Part shown: positions 12,411-24,019 of the stretch, piece by piece
How the letters are laid out: every line of letters begins with the position of its first letter
How positions within the stretch are numbered: position 1 is the first letter of the stretch
Source of the DNA: Moniliophthora roreri
Taxonomy: Eukaryota > Basidiomycota > Agaricomycetes > Agaricales > Marasmiaceae
Assembly (NCBI GenBank): GCA_001466705.2
Contig: LATX02000181.1
Span: forward strand, 1-64,000
DNA length: 64,000 nt
Reading direction: 5' to 3'
Notes under the pieces: generated by a model
Told to the model about the DNA's origin: nothing
The model's input: only the letters and a program-made list of their open reading frames with translations
Databases searched by the model: none
Made by a program: the position numbers and the translations under genes

Positions 12411-13161
12411 ATAGAGGGAACCAAATTACGGTTCTATTCCCGACTAACGAGGGAGCACCGAAATTTCGACGCCCAAGGTGAGTATCGAAATTTCGTTTGT
12501 TCAGCAGCTGCTGATCTACATTCTGCCAGAGAGAACAAAGTTACGGCGCTCGACGTCAAGCTGGAAATTTTGTGATCGTTCTATTACAATAAGGGGACCA
12601 CCGAAATTTCAACGCTCAGGATGAGTATCGAAATTTCGCTTCCTCAGCAGCTGCTAACCTATATTCTACAAGAGAGAGCGAAGTTACGAAGCCCAAGTCA
12701 GGGTGGGAAATTACGGTTCTATTTCCAACCAACGAGGGAACACCGAAATTTCGACGGCCAAGATGGGTATCGAAATTTCGCTTGTTCAGCAGGTGCTAAT
12801 TTGCATTCTGCCGGAGGGAACGAAATTACGGCGCTCAAGGTGAGCATCGAAGCTTTGTTTCTCCTATAACCGCCAACCGAAGGAGACGAAATTTTGTTGC
12901 GCAAGCTGGGACACGAAATTACGGAAGTACGCTGAAAGGATGCAGGACAAAATTTCGATGCTTGCATGAGTTCAGGGCGGGGGACCAAAATTACGGCTGC
13001 CCAAGGTAACCAAATTTCGTTATATTGTCACTGTAATAAGAGAGAGAAACTAACAAAATAATGGGCCTCAAACCCACACGGGAACCGTAAACCAAATAAC
13101 GGCGAGTTTGACGGAGTGTGGAGAACATAATTTGGTAGCTACATGGACTCCTCCAGTCTGA
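12411..13161 (-). repeat. Right terminal inverted repeat with subterminal array
   Basis: Inverted counterpart of the left end. Units with CAGCAGCTGCTGA, CGAAATTTCG and AAATTACGGTTCTATT cores lie near 12500, 12645 and 12787. The array is about half as long as the left one, so the two inverted ends are asymmetric. Confidence 0.8.
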
Positions 13162-15570
13162 TAGTCGTACGGGATAGGAGGAACAGGTTTAATGTGTGCA
13201 AAACAATGAATATTGGCTATGCTACGACAAACGGTCTGGCATATGCTCATCTGAGGATGTCAGAACACAGATGAGCATGACTACGGGGTAGGATACGTCG
13301 ATGACTTACCGCACTAATCCAAACATTGCATGTGACGTCTCATTGCTCAGTTTCGCCCGGCTGAACCTCGTCTTTCCGCAGATTCTTTTCTTGACTGTCA
13401 TCTCTACCCATTTGCTCGATACCCTATGCGGTCATACGCTGATTGCCGTGGGGTTTTCAGTAAAGCGTCCAAAAGACCATTTTTCGGCATAGCAGCATAT
13501 ATAGCGTCGTGAAATACACAATTCCTGGGATCCAGGATGAGGTGGGGCAATGGGAAGGAAGAAAGGCACTATGGTCGATGCCGGTGATGAGCATTTGATT
13601 TCGTAACCGTAACCTTGTCATGCTAAGGCTCGCTCGTCCGCGATGCCAAAATTTGACGATTTCCTGAACGGTCTTGAGCCATCGTACTTTTCCTTCTCAG
13701 ACTGGAAAAGAGTGCAAGTTGCTTGGTTCTGTGTATGATTAGTAACGTTGAATAGCAGAGACAGAAAGACGCGCACTTTAAAAACTTGACAGATAGGCAG
13801 AAGGAAGCTTGAAGCGACACATGCATCGGAGTTTGAGCGTGAGAAAGCAATGGGATATGCTCTCAGAGTCAACTCACAAGTATCTTTGAATGCCATTCTC
13901 ATCACCCTCAGGACATAGATACCTGTAGATCGGAGCCATAAGGACTGAATTCCTCATCCATTCGCTCGCTCCAAATCACCATCCTCGAAGTAACTCAATA
14001 TACGTGATGATAGCGTCATTTTAGCTACCTTGTTCTAGATCGCGGTGCTTCCTGAGTGTCTAGTCCCTTCCACGGTTTCATCATTCCCCCTTGCAATGAA
14101 CGCTGAGTGATGGTACTACGAACGGGGATGAAAACTGCCATCTTCCCATTGCAATCTTCCCAAAACAGTTTCTTCTTGACCATCAGGATCATAGATGAGC
14201 AAGGCATACCCAATATAGCATTTGGGCTTCTTTTCAACACGGTAGTCGTGGAAAATAAATATGCCGTTCGTTTGAAATAATAAGTAGCGATGTCGATAAC
14301 GATTGAGCGATAAGTCCTCGGAATGAGTTCCATTACACTGAATCAAATCCTGAGCTACTGTGATAAAATCCACTGCACTTTAACGGACCGTCGTAGTACT
14401 GTGGATACTGCAAGAAAGTATAAAGGCTGTGTGAAATGTGTGACATCAGAGTGTGACAGGGTCGACATCCCGGCTTTCTTCTTGACAATCATCATCAAAA
14501 GCGCAATGTTTATGATGTACGTCGCTTTGCCAATGAGCCAACCTTTCGGCGCTATGCTAATACATGCCTCTCTTCCTAGCAACTTGGGAAGATGTACCTC
14601 TTGCTTATTTGGACTATCTTTTTTCCACCTGAAAGTTGCCACCTACCAACACACGCCGTACCTTCCGAGAGCTTGAGCACTTGCTACTCAGCGCCGATAC
14701 GCGCACAAATCGAACGTTTGATACTTGTCTTAGAGAGGAGGCGGAGAGACAAAGTAGTGAGGAAGGGCAAGGGCGCGGATGATGCGAATAGAGCAAGGAT
14801 TCGAAGCTGGTAGTACATCGCCAGGATACGTCACATCTCACCTCTCCCGAATTGTTCTTCACTAGTCACCGCATAAAACCACACGCCAACACTTATCAGC
14901 GTACAACCTAGCGCCCTCTCTCTCTCGAACCGAGTCTTCCTTATCATCGTTCAACCTGAACCCAGGAGATACGACCCACTCTCCTCACGCATATCCTTCA
15001 TTCAGCACTCACCACTACCGACAGGGAGGGGAATCACTGGACTACCGGCGCTCGCAAGCCTACCTCCTATACACACACACGCACGTACCTCCCAGTCCCA
15101 TAGAGGGCTTTGCCACACCAACGCTGGTCTCTCGATCCGCTTCGGTAAATCTTTCACTTTTCCGCCACTTTCATCTTTCCGCCTCTGTCGGGCTACAACA
15201 CTTTCCTTCCAGAATTAAGTCTACCGTTGCACGGCGATCAAAATACTCCAAGTCAAAAGTGAACGCGAGGAGAGCGGAGGAGTGGTAGTGAGGGTGGAGA
15301 AGGTGGTGGAGATATTGCTGGAGAACGGTTTCGCTCGGTATATTTCCACCAAACCTAGGACTTTGCTCATTCGTTACAGACATCCTTTTTTGACCTTCTC
15401 GCATCGCCTTCCCACAAATTCTAGAACGTTCTCGACGAAAGACTCCAGTCAATCTGACCAAAACTAGACAGAGGTGGCGTCATTTGGAGCACTTGGCGCT
15501 CAACGGGTACCTTTGAAACCGTTATCAAGGTCTCCGTCTCCACAACTTTGCTATATTCCCCCCACCTTAC
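13162..15570. other. Intergenic, no supported gene
   Basis: Only overlapping short frames on both strands. The minus-strand frames 14373–14116 and 14642–14355 have fairly protein-like composition but no motif and no convincing splice chain. The last ~500 bp before 15571 are pyrimidine-rich with an (AC)n run near 15070, as expected of a promoter and 5' UTR. Confidence 0.35.
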
Positions 15571-15976
15571 ATGGCACCCAACATGTCCAAGAACATTCGC
15601 GACTCCTCTCGTGTTCGCAGCGGACAATCCAATAACGTCGATGGTCATCAGTATAATCCCAATCAACCAAAGAAGCACATCGACAGGAATCATAACGTAT
15701 ACCTTACTTCGGACTATAGGTATAACAACGCAGCAAATAACGGAACCGGAGGTGAGTGAAATGTTAACTGCTGTTAGTAACTGCTATTGACTATTTCAAA
15801 AAAGGCCATCAAAATGCTGATAACGGCGACAAGACATACAGTACCTCGAACTGCGGTAGCTACAGTACGACAAACAATGGGGTGGATTTCAGGTGAGTAA
15901 AATTGGGAACGACGGAGCCTTGAATAATCTTATTTTTATTGCGAAAAAACCCAGTGAACGGCGACCACGAGCATAG
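15571..15976 (+). CDS. Small Asn/Ser-rich protein of unknown function
   Basis: Three exons (15571–15751, 15805–15892, 15955–15976) with good GTGAGT donors and AAAG/CCAG acceptors. They splice in phase into a protein of about 96 residues starting MAPNMSKNIRDSSRVRSGQS. It is rich in Asn, Ser, Gly and Tyr (runs such as YNNAANNGTGG and YSTTNNG) and has no signal peptide or membrane segment. The clean splicing is the main reason to call a gene. Low-complexity Asn-rich short proteins are common in mushrooms; I do not know a function. Confidence 0.45.
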
Positions 15977-16474
15977 AAGCGGGCGCTCCGATAATACTCC
16001 TACGTCGTCTTCTCGCCGACCCAAAACGGTGGGTCAGGAACCCATCGTGTGCCTACTGAATGATCGCCCGCATGGTCAAAACGCCAACTCCTACGAAGAC
16101 GAGATCATGCTATCTCACATTCAGCAGACCTCCGAATCCAAACTACAAGCCAACCAGGTGACAGAGCCAGTTCTCAGGTATCTTCTACCGCACAGATGGG
16201 AGATCGACGTCAATGGTTTTTTTTTGGGGCAAGACAGGAAACCTTGCCAGGGCCGCCGTCTTCTGCTTCTCACATGCTGTATCAATATGCTGTATTTATT
16301 GGTCAGATGACATGGTGTAATTGATTTTACTAGACCTAGACACTGGCTACTAAAGAAGAACGACTGAATTTGGCTAAAGCCAGTGATGAATCGGTCCATC
16401 AAGGCTAATTTCACCGTAGGCTGTGCACACCGAAATCTTTATATACCACAACAGTCAATGAAGGCATCTCAAAG

Positions 16475-18881
16475 ATGCTGTTAACCGACGAACACTCGGA
16501 GCGCTCCAGTCTGTTATCCAAGACCGGCACCTTTACCTCGACCTCAACTATTCCGGGAATTGGGTCGGTCTCTGGCCGTGTCATCAAGAGGCTTGGTCAA
16601 GTCGTAGTAAACGGGGTGGATACCTTTATCGTTCGCCGACGCCTAGGACAGATCGAAGAATATTCTAGGGAAGAGGCCTTATCGACAGATGATAGGGAAA
16701 AGGTGCTTGAATGCTTTGACGATCTCTTGGAATTTTCACGGTGCGCTGTATTCTTTCGCATCTGTCGAACTATCAATCTTGATCAGAATTAGATCTATTT
16801 ACACGTTCCCCGTTCGAGAACGAGCATCTCGGGTCATCATGGCAAAAATTGGGAAGATGAATTTTGAGGATCTCGCTACTGCGCTTGTGAGCACGGGATC
16901 TGTATCTGTTGCGTATGAACACTTGAGCGATGTTTTGGGGTGTCTATGGGGCATACGAGCGATAAGGCGCGTTGAACTGTTACTTTTTCCATGGGCTTGA
17001 CCAGCTAATGGTCCCAAATGGTCCCAATAAGTAGGTCTGATGCTGCTACCATTCTGGAGGAAGCAACGATGAAGAGATTATTGGTGCATCGCACAGCAGC
17101 ATTAGAAACGTATATCGCAGCTTTCCCGAGGAAGCAGCAGAATATGCCTGGATTCATTCTTCATTCAGCGTTCCTGCTATATCTCGCCTACGTCGCAGGC
17201 CTTGGAAGCCCAGTATATGCGCGAATAATTGTCGAACTGGATATTATCAACTTTCTCCATGATTTGGGATTCTTCAATCCTTCACATCAGGTTGACGCAG
17301 CCGTCGCCGGAAGACTACTTTTGCATGTCCTCATGAGGAAGTTGCAACTCGAATCCAGTTCTGTCGCGTATCAATCCGTTTCCTCGTCCCTGACTGAACT
17401 ACTCCAGCTTTCGACAGCTACAGACAATCCAAGCAATAGGGAATGGATCAAAAGTCTTACACAAAGGAATAGCGAAACCAGCTTTTCATGGTCATGGACA
17501 GATCAGGATAATTTGACTCCTTTCGACATCACAGCAGTGGTGAAGAACGCCATAATCCACCTGGAGACTTGTGAATTATACAATATTGCTGCGGAATCTG
17601 GACCCGAAATCCCTAATATTTTACTCCTTGGTACTGGCGAGTGTGGGAAGGTGGGTAGCAGCACCTTTCTCGGCGAAATGTTGAATCTGAAACGTCCTTT
17701 TCCAGAGCACAATGCTGAAACAGCTGCTACTTTCACAAGCTTCCTTGGATAAATATCTAGACATCTCCGGCTTCGCGGGGCTTGTGGGAGCAGAAGCTAT
17801 CTACAGTCTCAGGAAGATTGTTCGCCACAGCTTGGATCACGACAATTATTCATGGGCGAAATGGCCATATCGCAGTATCCTGGAAATGTTTCAGGGAGAA
17901 CTTGATGCTTACGGGGACTTCCCGGTCGAAGTAGATATCATCAACCTCATGCGCACTGTCGAGCGATATGTGGAAGTTTTCCATTTGATGAAAGGTCTAG
18001 TGCATGACGAAAAAACGGACTACTATCTTGATCTATTAGGTGCCCTTCGCCGCAGCCACTCATCCATTTACACCCCTTCAAACCAGGATATTCTTCATTG
18101 CTATGTCACAACATTGGGCATTAAAGATGAATCCATCATCATTAAAGACGAAACATGTCGTGTCTTTGATGTCGGTGGTCAGAGATCTGAACGGAAAAAG
18201 TGGATACATTGCTTTCCTGACGCATCCATTGTGGTATTTGTTGCCTCGCTCAGCGAGTACGACCAAGTTCTCATGGAGGACCCAAGCATAGTGAGTAAGG
18301 AAGACACGTAGACCCTGTCCACTAAAGGCTTCCTTTCCCTCAGAATCGCCTTTCCGAATCGCTCATATTATTCGAAGCTGTGGCTCACACCCACTGGTTA
18401 ACTAATGTTCCCATGGTAAGATGCCTCCCTATTTATACTGCTGAATGTATGATGACAGGGATTTTAGGTTCTCTTACTTAACAAGAAAGACGTACTGGAG
18501 CGCAAGATTGCCAAATCTCCTATCGTCAACTTCTTCCCAGATTACGCCGGAGGTACAGATGTCAAGGCGGCATGCAAATATTTTGTACAGCGTTTTCTGT
18601 CCGTGAGTAAGCATCCAGAAATGCCGGTACACATTCTATCTGCAGTTGGAGGGGACGAAGTTCAAGGTTAGTGATTACTTGGCTGCTAGACAACAGAGAT
18701 GGTCCTCACAGTAAAATCCGGAATAGAAGTATTTCAGAAAATACACCAGCAATTATACACACGGTTATACAGTAGTACAACTACTCGACCACGGTCCCTC
18801 ACAGTAAAATCCGGAATAGAAGTATTTCAGGAAGTACAGCGATCATACATACGGAGAAGAAGTGCATGGTCGTCAGGGTGA
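16475..18881 (+). CDS. Atypical heterotrimeric G-protein alpha subunit with long N-terminal domain
   Basis: Spliced over seven exons this gives about 684 residues, against ~355 for a normal G-alpha. Residues 1–336 are a basidiomycete-type extension (SERSSLL near the start, helical repeats later) with no myristoylation Gly at position 2. Then come G1 GTGECGKST (337–345, split by intron 17651–17705), switch I DILHCYVTTLGI (471–482), G3 DVGGQRSE (498–505) and G4 NKKD (567–570). In switch I the usual catalytic Arg is Tyr476, while the Mg-binding Thr and the G3 Gln are kept. The G5 TCAT motif is degenerate (LSAV). Inference: it binds GTP but hydrolyses it slowly, or acts as a scaffold. The C-terminal exon is internally duplicated (see 18701–18860). 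The start ATG is the first in frame after a stop and matches the family's N-terminus. Confidence 0.8.
18701..18860 (+). repeat. 93-bp in-frame duplication of the G-alpha tail exon with its splice acceptor
   Basis: The segment beginning GGTCCTCACAG at 18701 recurs at 18793 (GGTCCCTCACAG). The following coding sequence for VKSGIEVFQ is identical in both, and the later part (ACACACGG versus ACATACGG) is diverged. The two AG acceptors end at 18711 and 18804, exactly 93 bp apart, so either acceptor keeps the same frame and the same stop at 18881. Confidence 0.85.
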
Positions 18882-19117
18882 AGGGTCCAAGCAGAGTTGA
18901 TCGACCTAGGGCTGTTCGAAGTAACCCCGAACATCCAAGCTTAAGCATAGCTTTGGATATCACCACGACTGGATCAGAAGTATTTTCGGAATGTGATTAT
19001 CCTCAGATGCAAAAACATTATATGAACACGTATACGCACAATGTACCCCTTATGAGAGAACCACAACGATTTGACATGGTCATTAAGCTATAATTTACCA
19101 AGAAGCAAGATACTATT

Positions 19118-21448
19118 CTACAGCTGGTGCGGAAGTGCAGGAGGTCGTTCAAAAAATAAGCAAAATACTCTAATGTAATGTAGTACAGTAGAATATTCAA
19201 TTTCATCAAACTCCACTGCTTGAATATCGCTATCGCTCTCCAGTCGAACACGCAATGCAGAGTCCGTTCGAAGCGTCACCGGAAGTTCACCTTGTCCACC
19301 CCAATCATCCATGACTCTCAACAACGCAGCGAGTGCTGAGCGCCGGTTGTCCAAGTGAGAATCCGTGAAACCATTGTTATCAGAAGAGAGACTCGGTTCA
19401 AGTGACCCTTTGAAGTGTTGAATAGAACCAAGTACATAGGGAATGCGCCCTTCGTGTTCGGTGGTGCCTTTGAAGACATGTTTGTCGAGGACGACGAGTT
19501 CATACCGGAAACTAATCTCCATCAACTCCCAGAGGACGCGACGAAGAACAGCTACATCTGCTGTGTCGACGTCAAGATCCTTCCCGTCCCACCGCACTGG
19601 CAGATCCCCTAGACGGTCAATTTTGATGTTGTTCTATAAAGGAATCAGTTTTCAGTTCACAAAGAACATTATTTACGCTCGCCTTCATCTCTCCCAGCGT
19701 ATCCTCTAAAACCTTCTCGATCGCTGCCTTATCCTTGGATGCTTGATTGGACTTGTAGCTGAAGTAACCTAACCCAAGGATTGACTTCCACTTTACTGGA
19801 GTCAAGTCGGACACGAGTTCGCTCGTGAGTCTGAAGATCAAGACATCACGCAGGCGGAGCCAATTAGCGATCCATTTGTTCCTTGTTATCGTTCGCTCAC
19901 TCGAAAGACCTGCGTTGGCGATCATCTTGGGGTCTGGAAGAAAGTAACCCAAGGGATGGTCATGCTCGTTTGGATTGAACGTTTTTCCAACCTCATCTGC
20001 TGCCAATTGCCAATTGCGCAATGGCAAAGGCATTATAGGTGACGTGACAACTGCGAACTTGTTGCGCGACCCTTCAGGTGGCATATATTTTGACGCTTTA
20101 GTCTCTTTTGAGGAGTTGACACTCTTTCCTGAAACTTACGAGTAAGTAAAGCAGAAACGCAATCAACTTGACGCGATACAAACCTTTCTTCTGCTTTCGT
20201 GGTTGCAAGTAGCTCTTCTCCTGACGTACTGTGCCGGACGAGGGATTCCGCGAGGTGGATAAAGTCGAAGCCATGGGCGCCTGCGGTGGTGAAGGTTCGT
20301 ACAGGTGGGTTGAAACCATTCGTCGAAGCGAAGTTGCCATTGCCTTGTACTGATCCAGGCTTTTCACGCTGAGAAATCCGGTGAAAATCGCAGGCGAAGA
20401 AGGGGCGGGATCCTCCATAGAAAGCGCAAAACCATGGGTCCTCGCTTTCAAGACATCTTCAGAGGACGATGGCTTTACCAACTTGTTTACAATGGTGGAG
20501 GTGATAACCTCCATCTGTGGTCGAATGAGCCAGTACGGAATCCCTATAAAGATGTCAGTAACCCTGATCTCGCGTGAGAAGAGACTGCTTGCCTAGATTG
20601 AAAAGCAGAAACGCATCTTCATTATTACTGACAATAGCTCCAACAACTCCACCAATCGCCTTCTTCGGCTGTAACGGGACCCGTCGAACCTCATGGGAGT
20701 AGTACGCAACCCAATGAAGGCGAGCGACCAGCTCCAGGTAAGTTCGTTGAAAAAGTTTTACACTGTGGAAAGCACGATCACGAAGGCTCGGGCTGCGAAG
20801 TCGTGAAGCCAACCATTTAAGCTCGTGAATGTACCGCGTAAGGTATGGGTCCCCGTTGAAATCTGCAAACCTTTCTGGAAGCTGTCGTCGAAGGGTATTG
20901 GTGTGACCGACGAGTCTGCCCACCGCGGCGAGCAGTTTATTGACGAACGAGGAATCGTACACTCCAAGCGCAGTCGATGGTTGATCAGAATCGAAAATTT
21001 GCAAGACTTGAAACTGCTCGGGTGTTGGTTCAGCCCAAGCAATAGCATGCGGATGTGAGGGGTTCGTTGAAGGAAGGGGTATAAGGGCAAGATGGCCGAC
21101 GACGGGGTTGAATGGCTGGGGGTGAAACAGTGGGTCTTCGGGCCCAAAATGTGCACCCTTGCGCAGTCTGATTTCGCGTTTTCCATAAACCGGATATGCG
21201 ATAGTGTCTTGAAGGGTGGTCACTACCAACCCATCCATCTCGAATACGGCGGCGGCGTACACGCTATCGTATCGTGACAGGTGAGGATAGGGCTTCTCTT
21301 CGATGTACGAAGACACCGCTGACACTGTTGATTCAGTGAAACTTGTCGAGAAGGGATCCGGGGGCGGCGCAAGGGGTGATTTTACACCAGCAAACGGATT
21401 TTGGTGAGAGCTACTAAGGTATGGCGATAGGCGTGGATTTGGAGACAT
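19118..21448 (-). CDS. Conserved-looking unknown protein, ~690 residues
   Basis: A minus-strand gene of four exons. Exon 1 (21448 to ~20590) begins MSPNPRLSPYLSSSHQNPFA and is open for nearly 300 codons. The next exons continue IPYWLIRPQMEVITSTI, then a segment ending QPRKQK, then MPPEGSRNKFAVVTSP. The last begins after a very short intron (~19608–19642) with NIKIDRLGDLPVRWDGKDLD and ends …PPALPHQL. There is no signal peptide, membrane helix or motif that I recognise. Composition is normal for a cytoplasmic or nuclear protein, with a Pro/Ser-rich N-terminus. The long open exons and coherent splicing make it a real gene; the function is unknown. Confidence 0.65.
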
Positions 21449-24019
21449 AATTTCAAGCTGTCAAGGGCAAAGAATACGGGTGGGTCACGATGGTTACGTT
21501 GTGAGGTGGACGACTAACGTTAAAAGCCCTGCGAGGCGACCTGGACAGACCTAGACGAGTTGAGGATCACCCTAGCCACAAATGGAGAGTTCGCTGCCTT
21601 AACGACAAACTTTCGAGCACTCTGCCTGAACAGAAAGCAACGAATACTACCACCCTAAGAGAGCAATATATGTGGTGTGGGGTTGCCGTGATCGGTATTC
21701 AGTGTAGCGCCGAAGGGTCTTGACTACCTTTCAAAGATAGCCGTGAGTTAATAGAATATATTGGGTTGTAGAAAGACGCACCTTGAACCCTTCCCTTCCA
21801 AGCGTAATAGTGTGATTCGGAACAAGAGAATATACCGCGCCGAAGACGATCCGCTGCGGGACAACCAGTAACGGTAAGCAAGAGTAGTCATTTGAGATAA
21901 GTGCTACTCACCTTGACTTGCGAATAAGTATAGGACGGGCGTACAAAGAGGAAAGATGGCGAACGAGATGATGGTTGATTGCCAAGAGACGGGCGCCTGA
22001 TAATTAGGTCACGCCGAGTTCACAGCCTCCGGGCGCTTCTACTTGTCAGAACACTCGCGACATTTGATATGTCAGCGAGCACAACCACACTTGTCTTCAA
22101 GCACCCATCATCGACCTTGTCGCTGAAGCGGCGAGGTCGTTGTGCCGTCCGCTAAGGCAGGCAGTGATCACGGCGTATTCTACATGATGGCGGGTCATCC
22201 GATCCGCTAGGAGCCCTAGCATCCACATCATCTTCGCTTTTCAAGCACTCTGGTCAGCGTGCTCGACCAGGGAATCTCATGGGTTATGGGAAATTGCATC
22301 ACATCGACGACATTGGCCATCATACGAGATGTGTATCAAGAACTTGAACTTCTGGCCCGTTATTGTAATGCGAATTCTTGAAGTTGACTCCACGGGTGAG
22401 TTGCCTGCGCTTGTGTTCTGAAATCCATTTTTAGAGCATGAGATTGGAAGCATCAAACTATAAAGATGTTTTTTAACTATGATCATCATGAAAGACGAAA
22501 AACGTATGATGAACGGGCCAACGGCAAAAGCGCATTGTATAGATAGTACAAGGCGATGATATCATCTTACGAGTGAGACCCATTTACTCGAACTCGTTCT
22601 GTGACGATAGATGGCGGTGTTAGAGAGTAGACCTGGTACCGGATAATCCCGACCCCGCTATCACTGCGCCACCACAACCGTCATTCAGTGTAATCTGTAA
22701 GTCTGGACGACGTTGTATTTTGAAATCATTTGAGATGAGCCATCGGTATCATTGCTCAAGACCAATTATTCGTGGTTCAAAATAGACTCTGGGCCGCAGT
22801 AGACCTTTATCTTCAACTGTGAAGACTCTTAAATACCTTTCAGTCATCGAGACAATCGTAGGTGGGTACATGTAAATGAATCATTGAAAGGTTTAGCGTG
22901 AGAGAAAGATGCAAACTAACGGTGAAAGAGCGTCGCTTCGAAGGCACGTTTCCAGTCCAATAGCTTGACTCCACCAAGTTCCAACTGATAGACCAACTGC
23001 ATTAGATCTTTTGTCTAAGAGTATGCATCTCCAGCTCCTCGACTTTGTTATAACCCGAAAATCACGCAGAAGCCTCAGTAACGCATACTCGGAAACCTCT
23101 GCCATGGAACCGATATCATGGTTTCATTCATTTCGGCAACGAGATTTAATCTACCTCTACCGGTTTCGCATCTTACTGAAGATTTTGCCATCGTAGGTTA
23201 GGGGAAAGAGTGTCCGGCTAACTCCGAGGCGGCCTGGGTTCTGGATTCTCGGATCTTGTTTACCGTATTGTGGTAGATTCAGGCACTGTATTTGTGGGTG
23301 AGTTTTGGACTCTGAGTTGACTTACAGGTGCATGATAGCCTTTACAACGCCTCGCAGTTCATTTTCTAGCTACATTACTGTGAAAAAGTGTACCTGGTCA
23401 ATGAGACACCCGCATCTCTGCCTGATAAACAATACATACAAATATATCCGAGCCCTCTTCACGATGCTCGAGGGCAAGTTATTCGCCTACGGATCCGGAC
23501 ATTCCTTCAATGACGAATGCCACAATAACACGGGTGACCTGTGCAGATAATATTCCTGCCAATAATGAACCCTGCCAATATGATCACATTGTAATTCAAG
23601 TTATTCACCTTTCTTCGACCACTCCCTCAAGGCGTGTAGTTGTGTTTGGCGTGTCGGAGTTTAGTGTATGCAGAGGCCGGTAAATCTGTGGAACGGCAGG
23701 TTGTGCATTCATGGATGCCGTGGGTGTATAGGGAATAGATTGTGGTGGGTAGCATCCCGGGTGCAGAGTGGGTGATCCTTCTTGTGAAGGCATGCAATCT
23801 GAAGGATATCGCGAGGTGAATGGGTCTGAATACCAGTGATCGGGGAACGAAGGCCCTGGCAGACTAATGGCATGGCTGGTAAATGCAGGAGCGACACGAC
23901 CGGAGGGAATGATGCTGTCTGATTTTGGCAGGGCATGACAAGTTCCTGAAATCTCAGGTAAGCCCAGTGCACTGAATGGAGGAGGGGGTAATGCAATTCG
24001 TAGTGCAGGTGTCAGCATA
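21449..24019. other. Intergenic, only gene-like scraps
   Basis: A possible promoter for the minus-strand gene at 21448, then no supported gene. Around 23280–23530 a GTGAGT donor and TTACAG acceptor flank a short readable stretch (…VYLVNETPASLPDKQYIQIY…) that may be an exon relic; I do not recognise it. A minus-strand Pro-rich frame (24039–23605) overlaps the next element and is unsupported. Confidence 0.35.
22196..22218 (-). repeat. Solitary terminal inverted repeat of the 37.5-kb hAT-like MITE family
   Basis: CATCCGATCCGCTAGGAGCC followed by CTA matches the right tip of the element at 37512–38213. No partner end is visible upstream, so this is a truncated copy or relic. Confidence 0.6.

Larger units (their letters stand above)
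7260..13161 (+). mobile_element. KDZ-superfamily DNA transposon, 5.9 kb
   Basis: The element is bounded by inverted ends. The left end starts TCAGTCTG at 7260 and the right end, read inward from 13161, starts TCAGACTG. Both are then followed by the nearly identical sequence ATGTAGCTACCAAATTA and by matching sequence up to the shared TTTACGGTTCCCGTGTGGG. Inside these are long arrays of AAATTTCG/CGTAATTT dyads (about 1.3 kb on the left, 0.6 kb on the right) and, between them, a CxC2-type KDZ transposase on the plus strand. I see no convincing target-site duplication next to these ends, so the exact edges may be off by a few bases. Confidence 0.8.

Noticed and set aside
14116..14642. Two minus-strand frames that could be exons of one gene
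   Set aside because: I could not find a donor/acceptor chain joining them and recognise no family.
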